A stretch of 64,000 nucleotides of DNA from positions 15,107,001 through 15,171,000 of the forward strand of contig NC_044584.1 of NCBI RefSeq assembly GCF_901933205.1. The letters run 5' to 3'. The notes under the pieces were generated by a model. It searched no databases, had not been told where the DNA came from, and saw only the letters and a list, made by a program, of their open reading frames with translations. The translations under genes were made by a program, and so were the position numbers. Each line of letters opens with the position of its first letter. Position 1 is the stretch's first letter. This DNA comes from Camarhynchus parvulus (lineage: Eukaryota > Chordata > Aves > Passeriformes > Thraupidae). This document shows positions 48,516 to 62,000 of this stretch, in pieces.

Positions 48516-51288
48516 TAACACACTCCTGCCATCCTGCTTGGACAGTGTGCACTACCCAGGAGGCCTCTCCAGCCACTTGTTCCAGGTTATCTGTAATTTG
48601 TCTGAGAACCAGGATTCATGTCTGTGGCTGCCTACCCAAGTAGCAAGGAATGAAGTTCTGGCCTTCACAAGGAGTGCAGTTTTTTGAGGACAAAATGATA
48701 TTTTGTAGTTGTCGTGTATTTGGTTCTGGGGAAGTAATAAATATGGTAGGAGGCATAGATGTTAATTTATTGTTAGTAAGACAGAATTTTAGCAATTATA
48801 CTCAATATTTATGAGGATCTGAGCTGAAGGAAAAATAAACAGAAGGGAGGTGGGAGCTATCAGGAAGTAGGAAAATAAGCGCCTCACCCAATGGTCTTTT
48901 GAGCTCCTAGAGCTAACCTGCCAAGTGCCAGCACCTGACCCAGGAATGGGGTCTGGGCACTGTTTATTTTGCCCTGGACCTCCCAATGAATCTGTGCTAA
49001 TGCTGCAGAACTGGAATGAGCAGAGCAGAGGGGCTTTGAGCCCATTAGCCAAAGGCAGGAAAGGGCACAGGGCTGCCCCTCGTGTTAGCACTGGCACCAA
49101 GCCCAGCCAAGCACAGAAGTGCCACCACCTGGTTTTACCAGAAAAATCTGACACCAGGCTGGCTCTGACCGTGACAAATGGATAAGGCAAAGGTTGGAAT
49201 CCTAATTAACTAACATATTTTCCAATTATTCCCATCTTCCATCACTCTGTGGTGCCAGGAGAGGCTCAGAGGCACCACACATCCCTCACAGGCTGGTTTG
49301 CTGGGATGAGAAGTGTAAAGGGGGGGTCCTGCTTCAGCTCCTGGGACTGAGCCTAGCGCAGGCCTGGGCATCATGTCAGTACTGCAAGGAAGTTAATAAG
49401 GCCACTTACAGCTTACAAACTACCTCCACTTGCATTGACCATTGTAAGCCTCAAGCAAAGCTGTCATGAGGCTTTTGTAGGGGAAACCTTAAGGGCTTTG
49501 GCTAAGGCTTGCTGTCAGAAAACTGCTTGAAATGAATTCAAATCACCAGGCTCCCTTACTGAAGGTCAAACACAACATTTGCAGCTGGAATTGCCAACAC
49601 AATAGCAACATGAGGGGAAAAATAAAGACTACCTGAGAGGAAGATTCTCTGTTAGTGCTTTACGGGCATTTGGGGAAGAGGAAAATGGGAGGGGGCAGGC
49701 AGAGCCACAGAGCCTATCAGAAAGGTGCAACTGTGAAGCTTCCTTCCAAAAAGCAGCTAGCCCAAATATCTGACTTCACTTTGAAGGCTGAGCCAGCCCA
49801 TGCCAGGGCTGCAGGAGGAACCAGGCCTGACCATCTCCCTGTTCTGTGCCCCACAGTGGGCAGGCTGTCTCCTAGGGAAAGGAAATCTCCCCATGCAGCA
49901 GGATAAAGGAGCCCTGAGAGCTCCTGGCAGGCAACCCCATGACTCTTCCACAGCCCCCATCCAAGAGCCCCCGCCAGCCTTCCCTCAGCAGAGAGTGAAA
50001 CCCACCCAAAATGTGTCTGTGGGCGTCCTGAGGAGCCAGCACATCCTAGGGGAAGTGCTGTGCTGGATGGCAAAAGGGTCAAATTCAGGAGGGGGCAGGT
50101 TTTCCCTCTTGGCTTGTCCCATGGCACACTGCTTGGCACAGGAGTGACTTCCAGAAGGCTCTGGTTCCCTTATGCTACATCTCTTCTCCTTACAGAGACT
50201 GGCAGCAGTGAGAAACCTTCAGCACTCAGCACACATTTGCAGTGAGGATGTTTCTGTAAGCAAAGCTTGGCTCACACAGAGCTCAGCTTGGACAGGAGGG
50301 TGACCCCTGACCCAGCCCTGGGCAGAGCTGGGTGCTCTGCTGGCCCCAGTGCAACCAGAGAGCTCTGCTCTGTCTGTGCAGAAGCAGAGGAGCCACAGAG
50401 TGGCCCCAGGCAGGGCTGGCCACAGGTTCCTCCCTCCACAGCCCAGGCTGGGCTGGGCATCATGGGGCTCCTGGGCAGGAGCAGAGGGTGGTGACAGCCC
50501 AGGGAGGCTGTTCTGGGCCATTCAGACCCAGCAGAGCAGGCAGCTCATCACCCTGACACTGTTCTTTAACTTCAGTATGAGTGCAGAATTTAAAAAAAAA
50601 AAAAAACAACCAACCACATTTAGTGGAACCAATCACCTCGCTTTGTTTCGTAAATAATTCATCTTGTAGGCTCAGCCCTGACTAAAGGCCCAGAGTCAGA
50701 TAATTTTTTTTCCATTTTCCTGATCCAAATAATACAGTTATAAAGAAAAGCATTAAGAAAGATATGGCAAATTTTCTCCACTCAAAAGTTCAGCCCTAGT
50801 GCATACATTTGTGAGCATCTCGCTAGAAAAGCGGTCTTGAACATTTATCTGAACTTGCATTAAAAAGAAAAGTCAGATTCTTGTTTGCAGCGAGCCAAGC
50901 TCCAAACCTTCCAGAGAACCAGATGTGTGGAAGGCAGAGCAGCAAGTCCAGCACCTGTGTGTGCTGAGTCAGCAGCTGCTCACCCCCCAAGAGTGAACAA
51001 GAATATTAAGATTGGCCCCTGGCACCAGAATCAATCTATTAACCAATATGATCTGGAGACCTTGGGCCCTCTCTCATATTTTCTACAAATTGTATTGCTT
51101 CTTGGTGAAAGCAAAATCCTTATGGTACTGCTATCTCAGGATCACAGCAGCATTTTTCTTACTGCCCTGCTGCATGATAAGAAACTAAAAATATTAAAAT
51201 GAAACCAGGTATCAGTTCATAGGGGGGAGGAGAGGAAGAAAGGCCTATGATCAGAGTAAAAAAATGAAGAAATGTATTTTGGTAGAAA
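48516..51288. other. Noncoding DNA with GC-richer block
   Basis: 48890-49180 and 49680-50560 are GC-richer but CpG-poor, with many overlapping frames on both strands (up to 140 codons) and no domain. A run of 14 A lies near 50592-50605. No gene recognised. Confidence 0.6.
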
Positions 51289-51493
51289 ATTTTCTTCTAT
51301 TAAAATTTTTTTCTTCTATTAAAAAATCCTAGAATCTTATTAGTGTATGTTAAAAAAAGATACAAGGAAAAGTTACATAGGTAGCAGTAGTTACACTAAA
51401 GAATCCACATGCTTCAGAGGAATTATAGAGTAATTTCTCTATTTCTGAATTCTATTCTATTCTAATTTCTAATTCTATTCTATTCTAATTTCT
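51289..51493. repeat. Two adjacent small tandem duplications, TTCTATT-rich
   Basis: TTTTCTTCTATTAAAA occurs at 51290-51305 and 51309-51324 (19-base period). About 120 bases further on, a 23-base unit made of ATTCT/ATTCT/AATTTCT words is present twice without a mismatch (51448-51470 and 51471-51493). The second pair is perfect, so it probably arose recently. Confidence 0.85.
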
Positions 51494-54048
51494 GAAATTT
51501 ATACAGCTGACAAGGATCCAGCTGAGAACATTATCATCTCACAAGCACTGCATAATTCAGCTGGCTAACCTACCCACATGGGTCAGGGTAGCTGCCAACC
51601 ACCCCCAACTCAAGAAGCTCCTGTTCAGAATTCAGTGTTTAAAGGGGCTGGAAAGGAGATGGAGAGAAGAGTCAGTTTCAAAAGACTAAAGTTAGTTTTG
51701 AACTTCACAAGCTTAGAGGAAAAATCCTGAAAACTCCTCCATGAATGGTAACAGCTTCTGCCCTTCCAGTAAAGGATGCCAACAGATTGTGACCCTGAGC
51801 AGGGGCACTTAAGATGCTCAGAATAATAGAAAATATCACAAATAAAGCACAAAGCAAACACTTTTGGTGAGAAACCACTATGGCCCTTTAGCATGAATTA
51901 GCTGTTTAGGAATACCCAACTGCAGCTAAACATCTGGTGACTGTCCCTCTCAGAAAAACTTCCCCAATAAAACAGAGTTTTGCCCTCATGATGAAGTCTG
52001 CTTTTCTAACTCCTCATTTTGAAGTGTTTTGGAAACAGAATATTGAATATGTTTGACCTCTTGCATAATCCTCTTTACCCATTTTAAAACTGACCATTAT
52101 TATTAGCGATACTGATACCAGCAATAAAACATTAAAAGATAAAATTAATCTTATTCTCCCATAACAGCTTCAATCTCCATTATTTTACTGCATTTTATTT
52201 TTTCAGAAAATACCACAGCACTCATTCCCTTGGAACAATGACCTGGGTGTCCTCCATTTTGGTGGGAATGTAAGAAATAGGAATCAAGAACATGGATCTG
52301 ACCCATGAATAGCTTGAATTGAGGAAATCATACAAAAAAGGGTGGGGAACTGAAACCACAGCAGCTGGGTCAAATAGGAATTTTGAAAGATTGCAGCTTA
52401 AAGAGCAGGAAGATTGGGCCCAGCCCACTCCCAGGGCAGTGCACACACACACAGCTCCAAATGGTCCAAAATTCACCTGAGCATTTGCAAGAACAGAATT
52501 AGCTGCCATTATTCCTAGGAATAAGAAGGGTTGATCCAGTAGACAAAATCAGGATTTTGGAAAATTAGCATTTTAGTTGAACTTGGCAGCCACTTCACTG
52601 GCCAGCAATCATTGTATTTTATTGTGAATTCTCAAGAACTGCAAGATTATCCAGGAAAACATTTACTTTATCTTTCCTCTCTGCAGCTCCTGACTAAGAT
52701 CTGAAAACCAGTAAAGTGCCTTTACTTTACTTGTTAGAGTAGCCACAAGCTGCCTTGAAACCAGTGAGCCTTGCTGTAGCACTGCATTTGTTTTCTTTTA
52801 ATAGGAACCAAAGCCTAAATATCACATTTGGCTATGCTGCCCTTTTGCAACTAAACCCTGAAGGAATGTGAGGAGCAGATACTGCAGTTCAGGGCTCTGC
52901 AATGCCTGCAGTAACACCAGCCTATGCATCTCACTGAACCACGCCATTTAGCAAAGGGCAGAGAGAGGAACAGACAAGGGAAAAAACCCTCACGCTACAC
53001 ACCCAAGTTTAGTTTAAAATAAAAATAATTTTTTAGAAAATTAAATATTCAAGAGACACAGCTGGCCATTTCCTCCTTCTTGTTGTTTTATTTTTAGCAC
53101 CCTTTTAGCCATTGTGTGGCCTCTGTCAGCTTAGTTGTTCAACTCAATTTTTAAATCTCATTAATAAAACACAAATCATGTTCAAGGATCATTTTAGGAA
53201 GTAAAAAAGCAGACTGCATTTATTAAATCCCACAATCCTTTTCCCCTCACAGGTGGCCTGAAAGCAGCTTGAAAGCACATCTCCCTGTCCCACCAGACTC
53301 AGTTTCTCATGCCAGCTCTGTGGTTGGTCACACTGGGGAGGATTTGTCCTAAGAGGCATCGCAGTCCTGACTCCGACACCTTCATTTGTTGCAGAGGGAG
53401 CATCACGCCAGCAGCAGCTCACTGGGAAAGGAAAAACTACTGAAAAATCAGAAAGGACTAAAAGGAGCACCCAGACCAAACTCCAGGATGTAAAACACAT
53501 CCCAGATTGAGCAGAGTGCTGAGCTGGGTCCCTGGGCGTGGAACGTGCTTGCCAATGATGCCATTTCTAGAACTTTAGATTGCAGCTGATTTGTAAGAAA
53601 AGAAAAGCCTGGGGAGCACAGAAAAAAACTGCATTCTTGGTTTGTTCTTCTCATAGTACCAAACATTCCATTTTTGTAATAAAATACTTTTAAACTTTCT
53701 GAGAAAAAAAAAAAACTACTCACATTAACAATTATTTTAAATTAAAGGAACATACAGCTCTAGGGATAGCATTAGAGACCAGAAGTCTCATACATCCCTT
53801 TGTGGTCACACACAAACTCTGCAACAGAGACTCACTTCAGTGAACCTCAGCCTTTAAATCCGCACAACAAGCCCAATTATTAAGCCTATCATTTCACGCT
53901 GAACTTCTCAGGGAGCTCAGTTTTCTTTTATAGCCAATACGATGAAATAGCTTAACTTTGGGCTATAATTTTCCTAGAACTTTGCATCATTCTGGTATCT
54001 TTTGCGGCACTAGTTCTGTGGCCCAGATGCCCTTTTCAGAGGAAAAAG
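51494..54048. other. Unique noncoding DNA
   Basis: No gene recognised. A CACACACACACA stretch lies at about 52441-52452 and a run of A near 53704-53714. Frames up to 103 codons show no domains. Confidence 0.6.
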
Positions 54049-54068
54049 AAAAAAAAAAAAAAAAAAAA
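54049..54068. repeat. A20 homopolymer
   Basis: Twenty consecutive A, preceded by GGAAAAAG and followed by CCAAACCCC. It lies about 90 bases before the CpG-rich interval. Confidence 0.9.
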
Positions 54069-54159
54069 CCAAACCCCAAAAGTCATAATTGGCATGTGGT
54101 ATCTGCTGGTTGCCCCTCCTGGAGCTTCAGGTGATCTCAGCTGTGTGATTTCTGTGGGG

Positions 54160-54700
54160 CAGAACCGCCCACAGCTGCGGGGTGAGGCAGGTCAGCCACC
54201 TCCTGTACAGCACTCCGATTAACCCCAGCTCTCTGTTCCAATTAAAGCAGCCAGCCCAGAGCCTGCAGCCCGTGTGCCCCGCTGGCAGCTCGGTGCCCCC
54301 GTCCCCAGGCACAGCCCAGGTCCCCGCGCAGAGGCCGCTGTGTGGCACTGACAGGGTGCCAGCCGCACTCGTGCTGCCCCTCTGCTCCCAGCAGCCGGGC
54401 AATCCCAAAAAACACCTTCCCGCGTTTTGCCAGCCTGCAGCCAGGTCAGGGCAGTGAAAATAAAACGATCTGGCTCGGTGTGATGCCGCGGTTCCTCCCA
54501 GCCAAACCTCTGCTGTCTATTTTGGGAGGTGTCGCCCGTCCCCGCGCTGTCACTTCAGATGAGCGCGCAGCTGCTCTGCAGGCATTGCACCGCAGCTCCT
54601 CCCTCCACCACATCCAGCTCGGCTGTCTTGTCCCCTCCTTCTCTGCACGAGTTACCTTAGGTGCCAGGAGAGTTCCCTCCCAGAATTTATTGTAGCGATC
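54160..54700. promoter_or_regulatory. CpG-island-like interval, candidate promoter
   Basis: By hand count about 29 CpG dinucleotides fall in roughly 540 bases, with GC visibly near 60 percent. Both flanks are AT-rich with almost no CpG. From my rough base counts the observed/expected CpG ratio is about 0.6, borderline for a CpG island. Clusters include CCGCG at 54486-54490, CCCGCGCTG at 54541-54549 and GAGCGCGCAG at 54561-54570. Open frames cross it on both strands (117 codons at 54342-54695), but none has a known domain or a clear exon structure. It could be a promoter of a noncoding or alternative transcript, or a CpG-rich enhancer. The orientation is unknown. Confidence 0.45.
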
Positions 54701-57700
54701 TTAATTAAATTAATATTCCTGAGTGCAAGGCTGCTGGGATCTGAGGCTGGTGTGAGGTTCATCGACTTTCACTTAGAGGGTAAAGTTTCCAGTTCTCACT
54801 CTCACGAGGCAATATGAAAAATTTATGACAGAAGCAGGAGAACTCTTGCTAGAGGCAATGACATCCCTGTGCAATTAAAACACTTTCAAGTGTCTTTTTT
54901 TCCTCCATTCTCCTTCCACTCATCTTAGAAAACAATATACAGAGCAACTTTATTCTGCACTGTACATTTTTAAGTTAAAGATCTGTAGGCAGTTGACAAA
55001 TTATAACCTGATCATAAAAATTTTCTTACAGTTTGAAATGCAACATATTGTACAAGGCTATGGCCAGATGGTAAGGAGGTTTTTTTCTTTTCTCTGTTTT
55101 TTTTTTTTTTTATTTCTTCTGGTAAGAAAAGCAGTTTAAAGCTTTCAAGCAACAAAAGAAACTCCCTCCACGAATAGAAACAGAGACCTTGTGTGCAGTC
55201 CATGGAGATGGCAGATTTTACTGAACCCCTCCATGAGCAGCTGTGGCAAAGGGCAAGGCTGGGTTTGAGGGATCCAAGCTCCAGGGATGCTGCCAGCACA
55301 TCCCAAGGGCCAGGCTGTGCTGGGCACCCACAGCCTGCAGCTCCATCCTCCTAAACCCTCTCAGAGGGGCAAACATTCAGAGCATCAGAGAGAGCCCTTG
55401 GACAAACCCCACCAGATCTGAAAGCCACAATTGGACTCTGAGCAGCCCTGGGATGGGATGCCTTTGAAATAAAGCCACTTTATTCTCTCTCATTTTGCAG
55501 AGCTGAGCAAGTGAGAGCTTTGGGGCAGTCAGCTTCTTTGTAAACCAACATTCAGCTATTGCTGTGACTGCAAACTAAGGGGAATAAAGCAACAATAAAT
55601 ACTTAATAACCAACACAATGCAATGGTTCTTTCTTACCTCACCAGAGGACATAATTTTTTACACAGTGCATTGCAGAGCACACTGCAGTAACCAGAGCTA
55701 ACTCTGAAACTTGGGAACAGAAACTATTCTTTCCCTGACCATGTAAAATTCCCCTTAACAGCATGTGCCCTGAGAGAAAAATTTACTTTAGTATCCCATA
55801 CTTAATTCTGAACATGCTAATCCTTGTTACCCCTGGATAGTCAACATTGCTGCAATGCAGTGATCTATAAAATAAAATACAGACTGTTATTGCTGAAATC
55901 AGGAATAATGGAAAAAGACACTTATGACTTCTTAAATTCACTTCAGAATTTAGACCTGAGTGATGCAAATAATGTAAATATTACAAATAACCACCAGCTG
56001 ATCGAAGCAGCAGAGCTATATTGTGTTAAATGCTATCTTACTCTGATCAAAATGGCAGTAATATAAATAGGATGGGGATCATAGTTGCAGAAAGTTGAAC
56101 ATGGTGAAAGATTTTGAGTATAAATTTACTTTCATTTTAGGATAAATCTACTGTTCTGTCTTTGGAAAGCTTTAAAAACCCTTATTCCAGCCTCATATTG
56201 ACTCTATTTGTCTCTGCCCTGCCATCACTTCTCTCTTTGGACAACATTTCAGGACTGGGATGGTGCACACAGCTGTCTCAGGGACCCAAAGCAATAACAA
56301 CCCAAAGCAACCAACAACCCAGGGCTCCATTCTCAGTCACAAGTCCCATGGGTCCATGGTGGGACACAAAAAGCTCCCCTGGAGCCAGCTGACCCTGAGC
56401 AGCGGCAGGTTCTGCCTTGCCAAGTGCAGGAGGGCTGGAGCAATGCCTGTCCCCAGAGCTGCACATTGTGTGTTCAGGCAGCACTAAAGGCCAGTCTAAC
56501 CCTCCTGTGAGCACCCTGGTGTGAGCCAGAGAGTTTGGGCAGCTCCTGAAATGGGGCAGCACATCTTTGGTATGAACTGGATGAACAGCACCACAAAGGC
56601 AAGATGTTGTTTACCACACCAGACAGAAGGGTCTCCCTGCTGCCTTTCACTGCTGCCAGGGACTGGCACCCATCTGTCGCCTCTCACCAGACATTTTGAT
56701 CATCTGCTCTTGCAGCAGTGGTCTGCCATAATTTTCTCTGCCACACAGGCCCCTTTTCTCATTCACAACTGTGTACTCAACAGGCTCAACCACTCTGGAA
56801 ATAATAAAACACAACAGCAAGCAGAATTTTCTTACCTTGGAGAGGCTTTTGCAGCGTTCATGGCACATATGCAAGAACTACTCAGCACCAGAGCTGGTAA
56901 CCACCACTTTCTGAGGCAGAAGCTCCTCCTTAAGAGCCCTTCTTGCTAATTACCCCCAGCTGCATTGAATAAAACACAGCTTCAGGTGTGTAAGACCTTC
57001 AGGTGTTCCTAATGAAGGACTCTAATAAAGGGCAATAGTTTTCAGGTGAAACTTGTAAGAGAACATAGGATAGCCTTTCAAGTCAGAGCTAAAGAAAAAT
57101 GAAGTGTATTTCATTATCAGCAGGGACATCTTGTGAGAGAAACGTGGGCTGGGCTCCAGGATGGGGCCCAAAACCAGACAGTGGCTGGATCCCTCATTAA
57201 GATGTGGATATTTCTGAATCACTGCTTAAGGCATCAGGAGAATGGCCTCAAACAGAACTTGCAGCTCCTGGGAGAGAGGAGAGGAATCAGAGCTTTTTGA
57301 ATGCCATTTTAACAGCTGGAGCAGAGTGAAACACCACACAACCATCAAATCTGTGACAAAGGAAAGCAAGCAAGGTGCTATCACAGGGCAGAGCTCTGAG
57401 AAGGACTGACCCCACATCATGTACAATGTTCCTCTCACGCAGAGCTTGAGTTTAAACATATGCAAAACAAGTAATGTTTGATATATTTGATATATCAGGT
57501 AGCTGAAATGTCAGTTCACTAGACAAGGAAGAGAAGAATGTGATATTGTCTTTTTTGAATGCACCAAAGTATTAAACTTCCCATGTGAAGTAACCTTGAA
57601 CCTGTTCTAACCATACTGCCAAGGGACTCCTACAATAGAAACACAAAGATAAACAGAGATATCAGCTCAAAGCTGAATTTGGAAGAAAAGGATAACCACT

Positions 57701-58980
57701 GGGTACAGTAGCTTATTAATGTGTAGGTGGAGATGACACCACAAAATACAAAGAAACAGGAACTCCTTTGCTGTCTCCAAAACATCCCTGCTAACATTTT
57801 GTGCTCCTGAGTAGTGAGGACTTTGTGCTTTGCTTAGCACAAAATCAGGAAAACTGTGTGCCATTACTTTCCCCAAAAATAATTCCTATAACCAAACTCT
57901 GAATGTTTTAACATCTTCCCCCCTCTTGTAAAGATAAAGATGGGGGTTTAAAACACACACACACAAACCCCACCCCTCTATGCAATCCCCTCACCTGGAA
58001 GTTGCCATCCCCACAGCTGGAGATAATCAAGGCGATCACCTTCAGCAAAAATTGAGATCTATTCAACAAGCTCTGTCTTAACTTCAGCTGCACACAGGCA
58101 CAGAAATGTCTTGGAGTATTTCAGCTGCTTTTAAAGTGAATGCAAATTTCTGTCCCAAATTAGAAAAATATGAGACTACAGCACCAGAATGGTTAGAAAG
58201 TCTGGGTTCTCATACCTCTGTCATAAATGTCATGGAAAATCTATCAAGCTTGACCAGGCTTCAATGTTTCTGTGTAAATGGGGAATACAGGACTGCTTCA
58301 CATGGTAAGGGATTTGTGAGGGTGACAGCTTTAGAGCACACAAGCACCTCAAATAACACTGCAGTCAGGACCTACACCAAATAAATAAAGGATAAATTGG
58401 ACAACACCTGAGACAGGCATCTTCACTTCTTCTGACACTCTGTCCCCAGCCAGTGGACAGATTAACTTCAACAGTTGCTGCAGCCTAGTTAACGAAGGCA
58501 GGAATTCAGGGCACCAAGGGCAATTGATACTGCATTATATATTTTGCCAATTTAGCCTCAGTGAAGAAATCTATACTCCCCATCTGCACAGGGTTTTGCT
58601 AACACAGCACAAGACAAATAGTAACCACCAGCTGTAATAAGTGAAGAGAGGGATGAAGGAATTCGTGGAGTTCAGGATAGTTTCCCAAAGGTCAGACGCT
58701 CACATCACCAAAACAGTACTGGGGGAGATGTCTCTCTTCCCTGAGAGAGCAAATACAAGCCCAAATGGAAGAATTCTGTGTGAGAGACTGTATAGTAATT
58801 GGTGTCATGGAAAAAACCCTTTCTTTTCAAGGCAGAAGAAACAGACAAGATGATGGAGGTTATAAAAAGCATCTTGCACTGTAACTGACCTTGAAACCCT
58901 TCTTTTCTCTCAGCCTGATTAAGGGAAAAATACTTAGTTAGACACTCTCTTTGTCCTCCACATGGATAAGCACAAGAAAT
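54701..58980. other. Unique noncoding DNA
   Basis: No gene recognised. There is a T15 run at 55097-55111 and a short CA repeat at about 57953-57965. Frames up to 142 codons (56521-56949) show no domain. Confidence 0.6.
57479..57497. repeat. 8+3+8 AT-rich palindrome
   Basis: TGATATAT at 57479-57486 pairs with ATATATCA at 57490-57497 across TTG. It is a weak hairpin in AT-rich DNA. Confidence 0.6.
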
Positions 58981-59025
58981 AGGAAAAAAAAAGAAAAAAA
59001 AAGGAGGAGAAGAGGAAGAGAAAAA
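58981..59025. repeat. 45-base uninterrupted purine tract
   Basis: Every base from 58981 to 59025 is A or G: two A9 runs separated by G, then GGAGGAGAAGAGGAAGAG and A5. Long homopurine tracts with partial mirror symmetry can form triplex DNA, but no function is implied. Confidence 0.85.
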
Positions 59026-62000
59026 TCAATACAAGCTGTCTTCAGTTTAACCAGAATGTTACAGTGAATAGGTTTATGAAACCTCCAGTAAAGAGGAGCA
59101 CAATTGCTCCCACAACAGCAGAAGTTGCTAAATTTTAGTGTAGTGTAACTTTCTAAGGTGTCATATAACAAAAAGAAAATGCAGGTGTTCTTACTGTCCA
59201 AGGACAGTACTTGTATTAGAGTGTATAAATTACTAACCTGGAATTAACTCATCTGATCTAATGCAGGGGTTGTGACAGCAATCCCTACTCTGTGCTGCAC
59301 AAGAAAATAAAAAACCTGCCTCACACATGGGAAGAATAAATAGAGATAATGGGAAGTAGCTCTTCCCATCTCTCTCAGCAAAAAGATTTATGCTCTGAAA
59401 GAAGCATTTACACCCCATCAAGCCTTTTTGGTATAAGTATATGGATTTAAACTACACAAAACCATAATTGTCTACATTTTCTTGATAAACAGCCCGGTCA
59501 GCTTAATGAGTGCTGGTGAATTCCTGTCCTTGCTGGTGTCTTGTAGCTGTCAGTCCCACAGGAACTTTCTGAGTTGGATGGAAACAGAATCCTGCTCCTG
59601 ATTTCTCTCTCTCTTCCCTTTCTTCCTTACATAGATAGGTATATATTCTCGTTGAACCAGCTGCATGATCCTGCCTGACAACAACCAGACAGATACCGAG
59701 GTAGAGAAATAGTGGCTATGGAAAATAAGCAGATGGTCTTTCTTTACTATGCAGGTGCTGTTCAGCAATTTTTCCCACCAGTGAAGCTGCTGTATTTTGC
59801 ACAATGTTTTCCCAATTCACCAGACAATCAGGAGCAGAACAACATGAATGCTCTGTTCTGCTGCGAGGTGCTGAGACAGCAGGTTATCAGTGGTGACTCT
59901 GAAGCTTGCTGACATCTGACATGAATTCCTGGCATGCTGACTTTTTCAAAATCGATGGGGACAGACCTCAGAGTAACAGAAATAGCTGTGAAGTTTAACA
60001 CTGCCGAAACTGTTCAGGCTTGATTGGCTGGTGAACATGGAAGGTCAGAAAGAGGAGCACTGGATCCTCATCAGTAGGAACAGAAGCAGATTATTATAGA
60101 AAAAAAATCACCCTGAAGTTTCATAGCTTACTGTTCCTGTGAAATAGCCGAGATCAGGAGACGCATAATGTGCAGCAGACCTCTTCTTTATTAATACAAC
60201 CTTAAGCTAAGGATGAAAAATGTATATTGGCATACAGAAAGGCTCAATGGAGTGTTATAAAGCCATTGCTTGACCTCCATTTTTGATAATTTTAAAGCAG
60301 TTCCTAAAAACTTTTTTAAAAGGAAACACTTTAGTCATAGAAAGATTGTTGATGTTAATTAGACTTCACTCTTTGGAGTGGAAATGGGGTGGGAACTGTT
60401 AAGCTCCAAGAGAAAAGTACCTATAAATTTAAAGTTTTACTTAAAATATGGATGTAGCCTCTTGGCCTTCTTAATAAAGTATCTCTTCAATCTAGACCAA
60501 ATTGCACCCTCAAAACCGCAAACCACCTGCCTACAGAACGGATGAAGCACAATTCCTCATTTATCTTGCTCATTTATACATGCTAAGAAGGCTCACATAG
60601 AGAGAAACACCCACTGAGTCGATGGAAATATAAAAGAAACTCAGCAAACCTCTTTGTAAGGCTATGAGAAAATTTTTAAAAAACCCCAAAACAGTGTAAT
60701 TTTCCTTTCTAAACACAAATATGAATGGAAACTGGATGACAGAAATTGCTGACAGAAGAGGGTAAAAACATTTCCATCACTATTTTTCAAAAGGATCTTG
60801 TACTTATAGGTCAAAAAAAGGCCTCATGCTTTAGAACATCAGTAATCATACTAATAGCTTTTACTGAAACTTAGTAAAAGGACATTGTCAAGTGCTTTTA
60901 TGCAGTTTCTAATGTAGGTGTTTCACTCTCCATTGATTGTATAATAACCTCTCAACAGTTTGAAAATAACATCTCTCTCTCTCTGCTCCCCTCGTTGGTA
61001 AACACAGTTTCTGCAGTTATGGACCATGAGCCAGCATGGTAATGGACTTCTAAATTCAGGAGCACGCAAAGGTGTATCAGTGGTAACAAATAAAGTAACA
61101 AATGCTTAGCTTGTGTTCCTTGAACTTCAGCCTCTGCACTCACATGTTTGTGCTGCTGTTCTAACATTATTTATTTCACTTATCTCCTCGGTTAAAGCAA
61201 TGTTTTTTTCGTACATTGCACAGTGTGCCATGTCTCCAAGTTGAGTTCTGCATTGATTACTGGCACCATGGCATGCAGGATGCCCATTTGGGCAGGGAGT
61301 GCAGGTTCAGAGTGCCGCCATCCAACCCTTCCTCGTGTTTGAGCAGCCAAGAGGAGAAAGACCCTCCAAGAGCCGTGTGTGCTCAGAAGCTTCCCAGCAG
61401 CTCTTTCATGAGAAGCACACCTGTTGCCGGCTGTTGGGTGCACGTTTTTCTCCCTCATAAGAAAGGGACTTCTCCTCAGTGTGGACTCTCTCCTTTACCT
61501 GGCTCACTGCCTACCAGCTGCTGAAGGGTTCTGCTGATATGTAGGGGAACAATCTACTGCCCTTCCCTAAAGTGTGTCAGAAAACAAGGCACCACATACA
61601 CCTTCTTAGGGGAGAGGCTCTGGACAGGCCTTTCTGATCTCTTTGCGGAGTGAGGCCTCATATTATGGATGGCCAAGGACACCAATGTGCTGCTCAAACC
61701 TTGAGATAATATCTCTACACTCCTTGCATGGCCACCATGGAATTCCTGCTCAATGACGCTGCCAGCTGCACCCAAAGTGCCTATTCCACTCTCCCAGCAA
61801 ATTCTCTTCATCCATTCCATGCATTTGCTATTTAAATGCCTGATGATTGGAGATTAAGTGTGCTGAAATTGCCTTATCTAAAAGTATCCCTAGTAGGAAG
61901 GTACCCTATTAGTTTACTCTGAGAATTTTCTTTCGAACATTATTTTGTTCAATACCATTCAAAGCATTAAAAAGTGAAACCAACAAAAGCATATAGAAAC

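Noticed and set aside
54342..54695. 117-codon frame inside the CpG-rich interval
   Set aside because: No domain recognised; CpG-rich DNA is stop-poor, so such frames are expected. Kept only as a candidate promoter region.
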